DNA from: RUG100 sp050953425
GTDB lineage: Bacteria > Bacillota > Clostridia > Peptostreptococcales > Anaerovoracaceae
Assembly: GCA_050953425.1 (NCBI GenBank)
Contig: JBMNMQ010000003.1
Span: forward strand, 496,001 to 560,000
Direction of reading: 5' to 3'
Length of the DNA stretch: 64,000 bases
Shown piece by piece: positions 59,893-64,000 of the stretch. The translations under genes and the position numbers were made by a program. Every line of letters starts with the position of its first letter. The first letter of the stretch is position 1. The notes under the pieces are model-generated. The model did no database searches. It saw only the letters and a program-made list of their open reading frames with translations, and had not been told where the DNA came from.

Positions 59893-61077
59893 TTGATGTC
59901 CGCATATGCAAAAGCCCGCAAAACCAACCTTTTGCGGGCTTTGGAACATGCTGTAATGGTGGAGATGGCCATTTTCGAACCTTCATCCAACATTGCAATC
60001 ACTGCGTTCCAGCCATTGGGATCTCGGAAAAACCCACTAACTTTAGCGAGGAATCGTAATGCTGAACGCATCCCACGTGAGGAGATGCCTTTGGACGTCT
60101 GTATATTTCCGCTTGTTTTTTCACTTGAATTTGTACAAATCCTTCATTGTTTTTTGCCTTCTCATTTGGATTCGTCCAAACTCATCCGCGCCATCAGATC
60201 GTCGAATTTATCCGACCAGTTCAATGTGTATCGATTATGTAAGACTCTGGATGTCCTTAAGTCGACTTACTACCATCATGCTCTCCGTTCCCCGGAGAAA
60301 ACTCAGATCCAGCTTATGGACGAACAGCTCAGGCCACGTATCGCTGACATATTCGAAAAGAGCAGAAAGACATTCGGAGCGAGGCGAATCAGGATAAAGC
60401 TTCGTGAGGAAGGATATATCACAAGCGAAAAACGCATTAGTCGGCTCATGAAGGAAATGGGACTGAACGCGGCGGGGTCAAAGCCAATGGTCAACTCGGC
60501 AAATGACAGGATCTACAAATACTATCCGAACAAGCTCAAAGGAGTCTTTCTGACAGACTCGCTGAACAAGGTCTGGGTAAGCGACATCACTTATGTAAAA
60601 ATCGATGGAGCCTTTGTATACCTATGTGTAGTAATAGATCTGTACTCCAGGAAAGTCATTGCTCACAAGGTTTCCAAGAACATTGATACGGCTTTAGTGA
60701 AAAACACTTTTATGTCTGCCTTTGAATCCAGAGACTGCCCGGAGGGAGTGACGTTCCACAGTGATCAGGGCACACAGTACACATCTTATGCCTTTCGCAC
60801 GCTGTTGAGGTCAAAAGGTGTTGTCCTATCCTACTCAAGACCGGGCACCCCTCACGACAATGCTGTTGCAGAATCCTTCTTTGCTTCTATTAAGAAAGAA
60901 GACTTTCGCAGAACGTTCTACCCTACAAAGGCCGATGTGATAAAGGCGGTAAATGAATATGTGGAATTCTACAATGATTATCGCCCGCATCAGCGTCTTG
61001 GTTACCTCGTTGCGAACTTCGCTACATATATCGTTGTTTTCTTATTTCTTTTCTTACAGAGCGTGGATATTGCCTAA
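59893..61077 (+). CDS. IS3-family transposase OrfB with altered C-terminus
   Basis: The frame is 394 residues, of which family similarity begins near residue 91 (60163). It has the HTH_21 region (RKTFGARRIRIKLREEGYIT) and an rve catalytic core with a complete DD(35)E triad: Asp231 in VWVSDITYVK, Asp291 in FHSDQGTQYTSY and Glu327 in PHDNAVAESFFASIKKE. The normal end after YNDYRPHQRLGYL is replaced by a hydrophobic 22-residue tail (VANFATYIVVFLFLFLQSVD). No OrfA frame with its leucine zipper is present upstream and no terminal inverted repeats were found, so the element is probably truncated at both ends. Its base composition is more AT-rich than the chromosome to the left. Confidence 0.85.
   Translation: MMSAYAKARKTNLLRALEHAVMVEMAIFEPSSNIAITAFQPLGSRKNPLTLARNRNAERIPREEMPLDVCIFPLVFSLEFVQILHCFLPSHLDSSKLIRAIRSSNLSDQFNVYRLCKTLDVLKSTYYHHALRSPEKTQIQLMDEQLRPRIADIFEKSRKTFGARRIRIKLREEGYITSEKRISRLMKEMGLNAAGSKPMVNSANDRIYKYYPNKLKGVFLTDSLNKVWVSDITYVKIDGAFVYLCVVIDLYSRKVIAHKVSKNIDTALVKNTFMSAFESRDCPEGVTFHSDQGTQYTSYAFRTLLRSKGVVLSYSRPGTPHDNAVAESFFASIKKEDFRRTFYPTKADVIKAVNEYVEFYNDYRPHQRLGYLVANFATYIVVFLFLFLQSVDIA
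59910..59942. terminator. Perfect bidirectional hairpin at the left edge of the mobile region
   Basis: AAAAGCCCGCAAAA (59910-59923), CCAACC, TTTTGCGGGCTTT (59930-59942). It is a strong terminator in either direction and marks the change to AT-richer sequence. Confidence 0.8.
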
Positions 61078-61086
61078 TCAAAATAG

Positions 61087-62925
61087 TTAATCATCATATG
61101 GCAATGTCCGTATGTATTCTTCCATCCACTGCCAATCCGGACTTCCGTCTGATGCAGGAGGCAGTCTGAGCATGGTATTTCTAATCAAGTCAAGCTTATA
61201 TGCTCTTCCATAGGAATACCTATAACGTTCTTGTCGCAATAGACAAGTAATGAATAGTCCTGTGTACTCATTCATCCAGGTTCCGCGGGCCGCGATAATG
61301 TGTTCGCCTGCAATAAATGGCTTAGGCTGATATGAAATCGTAGAAGTCGTATCGCCAATAACTACCGCATTCCCCGCTTCGACATTTACAAGGCTTGCAC
61401 CATTCACAAACGACTTCACGCCGTTGTTTAGGTCCGTTCTCGTCACATAAGGAATTGCTCCTGACTGCCAAGCTGCGCAATTCTCTACTGCGCCATCGTC
61501 ATAAGAGCTTACTTTGTAAACTGAGTCAAAAATATCATCGACTAGGTATTCTTTCCAATTTGTCGTATCAAGCCGATGTGATTTAACCTCTCCGCCCACG
61601 CCACCAGCGGATTTTCTATGCGATGCTCCAATATATGACTCTATCCATTGCCAGTTTTCAAATGCTGCCCCAGCCCTTACCAGATAGGCGAGATAATCAT
61701 TGACCGTCTGCTTGAAATCTTGTTCTGTCAGTGTTGAATAATCAGTCTCCATATACGCCTCGCATAGCCACTCGTCATCGCCAGTGACCATATGACGCGC
61801 GCTAAAGCCGGGAACAACATCACGATTCTTATAAGTGTCAATCCACTTTTCTTCAATTGCCGCCCACAAGCTATTACCGTTCTCATCCATCTGCTCAACA
61901 CGTCCAAGATTCTTCTTAACCTCGTCTTCTTCAGCCTTCGTATGACAATCTGCAAGCGCCTGAGTCATCGCCCGAACAAGAAACGAACCGCTACCGCAGG
62001 CCATATCCAAAACAACCGAGTTCTTATTAACATTGCAAATCTTTGACATGAAATCGGTAATATGGTCCGGCGTAAATGCCTGATTTTTGTCAGACTTCCC
62101 AACATACTTGTTGAATGTAATGAAGAACAAATTGAGCAGGTCTTGACCAGCTGTGCTCTTGTCGTTGATGAATGGATATATCTTGTCGCGGATGAAATCG
62201 AGAATCTTACAGAGGTTCTCACTGTCCATATCGCGAACATCCTGATTTTGGAGAACCCGCTTATCAATCAGCGTCAGTTTCTCAGCCTTCTTCATCGAGC
62301 CCTCAAGCAGGTCCTCCAAAATCGTTCGAATGCCGCCAATAATCTGAGCCGTCTTCATCTTCCGGTCGTACACCAAGCCGTTCTTGATAGCCAGCAAACA
62401 AGTGCCGACGAATTGAGAGCGCAATTTTTCACCAATACCGTGACGATGTAGCAGTTCATTCAGCTGGTAAGTGTTCCGCATCACCTCTTCCTTGTTGTTG
62501 GTATGCTTCGCGTCAAACATCGCAACATACTCCTGCATGGACCGAACGGAAGTCTCCTTTTCAAGCCTTCTATCATCCTCTACAGCCGACTTCCAGACCT
62601 CGACGCGGTCATCATCGGTGTTTGCAACCATTGCGATTATCTTGTTGCCGGTAAGCTCGACCTCATACTCAACATAGGCGCTTATCTGCTCTTCGACAGT
62701 GGGCCACTTATCAGCATTGTTTTTCGTCTCGACAAGCACAGAAACGCCATCGGCTTCAAAGCGAATATCAAGGAACTGCCATGAACCCTTCCCATGCTTC
62801 TTTTGGATGGGCTTGAAATCAAGCCCCTTCTCCTTGAATGCCTTCGGGTAACTAAATTCGCCTTTTTCAATATTCGGCGTGCAGTACTCGCGACCGATGG
62901 CATCAATAATGTCTATGCGCTGCAT
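61087..62925 (-). CDS. Fused restriction-modification protein (HsdR_N-like nuclease + N6 methylase + specificity domain) lacking the NPPY region
   Basis: 612 residues. Residues ~45-135 form an HSDR_N-like PD-(D/E)xK nuclease (Asp53 in QFLDIRFEADG, Glu66-x-Lys68 in VLVETKNNADKW). Residues ~150-335 are the HsdM helical part with FTPDHITDFM and SAM motif I (VVLDMACGSGSFLVRAM). After ~residue 339 the sequence jumps to VEQMDENGNSLWAAIEEKW and SARHMVTGDDEW, and the NPPY catalytic motif is absent. Residues ~420-612 are a type-I-specificity-like target recognition domain between two similar motifs (WQWIESYI and WQWMEEYI). The layout resembles type IIG/BcgI-like enzymes with an in-frame internal deletion. 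AAAAGGAGATGGG precedes the ATG. Confidence 0.8.
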   Translation of the reverse strand: MQRIDIIDAIGREYCTPNIEKGEFSYPKAFKEKGLDFKPIQKKHGKGSWQFLDIRFEADGVSVLVETKNNADKWPTVEEQISAYVEYEVELTGNKIIAMVANTDDDRVEVWKSAVEDDRRLEKETSVRSMQEYVAMFDAKHTNNKEEVMRNTYQLNELLHRHGIGEKLRSQFVGTCLLAIKNGLVYDRKMKTAQIIGGIRTILEDLLEGSMKKAEKLTLIDKRVLQNQDVRDMDSENLCKILDFIRDKIYPFINDKSTAGQDLLNLFFITFNKYVGKSDKNQAFTPDHITDFMSKICNVNKNSVVLDMACGSGSFLVRAMTQALADCHTKAEEDEVKKNLGRVEQMDENGNSLWAAIEEKWIDTYKNRDVVPGFSARHMVTGDDEWLCEAYMETDYSTLTEQDFKQTVNDYLAYLVRAGAAFENWQWIESYIGASHRKSAGGVGGEVKSHRLDTTNWKEYLVDDIFDSVYKVSSYDDGAVENCAAWQSGAIPYVTRTDLNNGVKSFVNGASLVNVEAGNAVVIGDTTSTISYQPKPFIAGEHIIAARGTWMNEYTGLFITCLLRQERYRYSYGRAYKLDLIRNTMLRLPPASDGSPDWQWMEEYIRTLPYDD

Positions 62926-62960
62926 ATTGTCCCATCTCCTTTTCCACTCTCAATTATCTG

Positions 62961-64000
62961 CTAATTCTTTTCGTATTCATTCTCAGACTGCTCAGCATGC
63001 CGCCCGATATCGCCGAACAGCTCGCGGGCCTTGCTTTCCAGCTGTGCGCGTCTATTGGTGAATGCCTGATGCGCTCTCTCATATGCTTTCTCGCATGCAG
63101 CGAATGCCTTCGGCGCATGCTCTCGGAACCATGAAACCATCCATGACTCTTTGTTCGTCGGCTGCTCCTGCTTTGCCTTCTGCAAATCGGCAATCAGGGC
63201 GTCCGCCTGCTGCTCCTTCTGCGCAAGACGCGCCGTCGCCGTCGCGATCTTGCTGGAACGCTCGTCGAGGTCTCTGTAATGTTCCTCTGCATCCTCGACA
63301 ACCTCGGTAAGGGAGCGACGCGTCTGCGGGACGTTCATTGCCTGCTCGATGTCGCGGGCGAGGGAATATGCTTTGAAGCCCTCTTTGTATGCCTCTTCCT
63401 TCTTGGCCTCGGCATCCTCAATGTCCTTCTTGGCCTGCTTGTGCTTCGGCTCAAGGTCGGCAATCTCATCCTCTATGTCGTGCCTCAGCTCGTTTGCCTG
63501 CTTTGCAGTCTCGACGGCCTTCTCGGCCTCCCTCATCGCGGCATATTCATTGGCGGAAAGCCCGTGGCGGCGTTCCTTCTCGGCGATGTGCTTTTCCTTG
63601 TACTCAGCGGCCTCATCGGGCGTCATATCCTTCATGGCCTCGGCATCGTATGCCTTCAGCTCGTTCACGTCCCAGCCGCGCTCCTGCATCTTCTTCGGGT
63701 AGTCGCGATTCAGCTTCGAGAACGTCTTCAGATTCACGACACGTGACCCGGCAAGCTTTCCGTTCTTGTCATATGCCATCTCGACGTAATGCTCGTGAGG
63801 ACTGGCCTCGTCCAAGTGACGCTCGCGCATCCTGACGTAGTCCTTGTTGACGATGCCAAGCTCACACAGAACGTCAAAGGAATCAGAGAAGAATTTCTCC
63901 TGTACCTCGGGTGGCTGTTTGTTTATCCAGTCGCCCTCGGGCTTCACGATGAATGCGACAGCAACTGTCGCATCGGAGCGGAGACCGCGCCCGCGATATG
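62961..64000 (-). CDS. MobV/Pre-type plasmid recombination relaxase (partial, N-terminus beyond the right edge)
   Basis: About 346 residues are visible; the frame is open to the window end (reading RSDATVAVAFIVKPEGDW at the start), so the N-terminal active-site histidines or tyrosine are outside. The MobV motif HxDExxPHxH is present as RHLDEASPHEHYVEMAYD. The C-terminal two thirds are a long Glu/Lys/Ala-rich coiled coil, typical of Mob/Pre proteins. The family nicks oriT to mobilise plasmids or integrative elements. It ends 35 bp before the restriction-modification gene on the same strand, so both are probably cargo and mobilisation parts of one element. Confidence 0.88.
   Translation of the reverse strand, partial: YRGRGLRSDATVAVAFIVKPEGDWINKQPPEVQEKFFSDSFDVLCELGIVNKDYVRMRERHLDEASPHEHYVEMAYDKNGKLAGSRVVNLKTFSKLNRDYPKKMQERGWDVNELKAYDAEAMKDMTPDEAAEYKEKHIAEKERRHGLSANEYAAMREAEKAVETAKQANELRHDIEDEIADLEPKHKQAKKDIEDAEAKKEEAYKEGFKAYSLARDIEQAMNVPQTRRSLTEVVEDAEEHYRDLDERSSKIATATARLAQKEQQADALIADLQKAKQEQPTNKESWMVSWFREHAPKAFAACEKAYERAHQAFTNRRAQLESKARELFGDIGRHAEQSENEYEKN

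Noticed and set aside
59556..60071. Minus-strand frame overlapping the end of the dehydrogenase gene and the IS region
   Set aside because: It crosses the perfect terminator hairpin and is antisense to a well-supported gene end; similarity to known families was not recognised.

Overview
The window looks like chromosomal DNA from a GC-rich, anaerobic, low-complexity-loving member of the Bacillota (Clostridia-like). The evidence is a CIRCE/HrcA heat-shock element, Shine-Dalgarno sites of the AGGAGG type, the DUF1292, 3D-domain, PIN-TRAM and GH25 families, DacA/F and OmpR-type regulators, and anaerobe markers (3-hydroxybutyryl-CoA dehydrogenase, desulfoferrodoxin, Fe-S dihydropyrimidine dehydrogenase PreT/PreA). 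The species cannot be named from this sequence. TTG and GTG starts are common.

Layout. 1-8.7 kb: the end of an unrecognised gene, a GlcD-type FAD oxidase (minus strand), a CIRCE-controlled type II DnaJ, trmO, cardiolipin synthase, a hotdog thioesterase, a CDF transporter and a small conserved protein. 8.7-10.3 kb (minus): csoR and mutY behind a 24-codon hydrophobic mini-ORF. 11-15 kb: hbd, an ABM-domain protein and a membrane-anchored metallophosphatase/5'-nucleotidase homologue that has lost most metal ligands. 15-19.2 kb: two tandem D-2-hydroxyacid dehydrogenases (minus), then DUF6506, rdgB and yihY. 19.5-25.3 kb: serA and serC, divergent around a perfect palindrome that carries both promoters, then dacA/F and uvrC. 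25.5-32 kb: two DUF1292 genes, an FAD protein, tRNA-Leu(CAG), a GH25 lysozyme, a 3D-domain protein and radA. 32-41.6 kb: a two-component system, PIN-TRAM, a fused ispDF, proS, a split chromate transporter, a NUDIX hydrolase and a cyclophilin.

41.8-48.3 kb is a pyrimidine/N-carbamoyl amino acid degradation locus: a LacI regulator, a DHODH-like Fe-S protein, an M20 ureidopropionase-type hydrolase, PreT and PreA. A perfect LacI-type operator lies just after the catabolic promoter. No dihydropyrimidinase is present. 48.5-54.8 kb: a membrane LuxR regulator, an Rrf2/IscR-like regulator, metY and cysK for sulfur assimilation, 5-formyl-THF cyclo-ligase and desulfoferrodoxin. 55.2-59.7 kb: class II FBP aldolase, the wreck of a heavy-metal P-type ATPase, and a DeoR regulator divergent from a saccharopine-dehydrogenase-family enzyme.

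59.9-64 kb is a more AT-rich island of transferred DNA: an IS3-family OrfB with an altered C-terminus, a fused restriction/methylase/specificity protein that lacks the NPPY region, and a MobV-type relaxase running off the right edge.

A recurrent oddity is the number of unrelated short tandem repeats (14, 16, 17, 18, 23/24, 26, 27, 33 and 61 bp units) between genes. I saw no CRISPR array, prophage or obviously new defence system. The most interesting items are the catalytically gutted metallophosphatase, the symmetric serA/serC promoter, the methylase with its catalytic motif deleted, and the mini-ORF/mutY arrangement.
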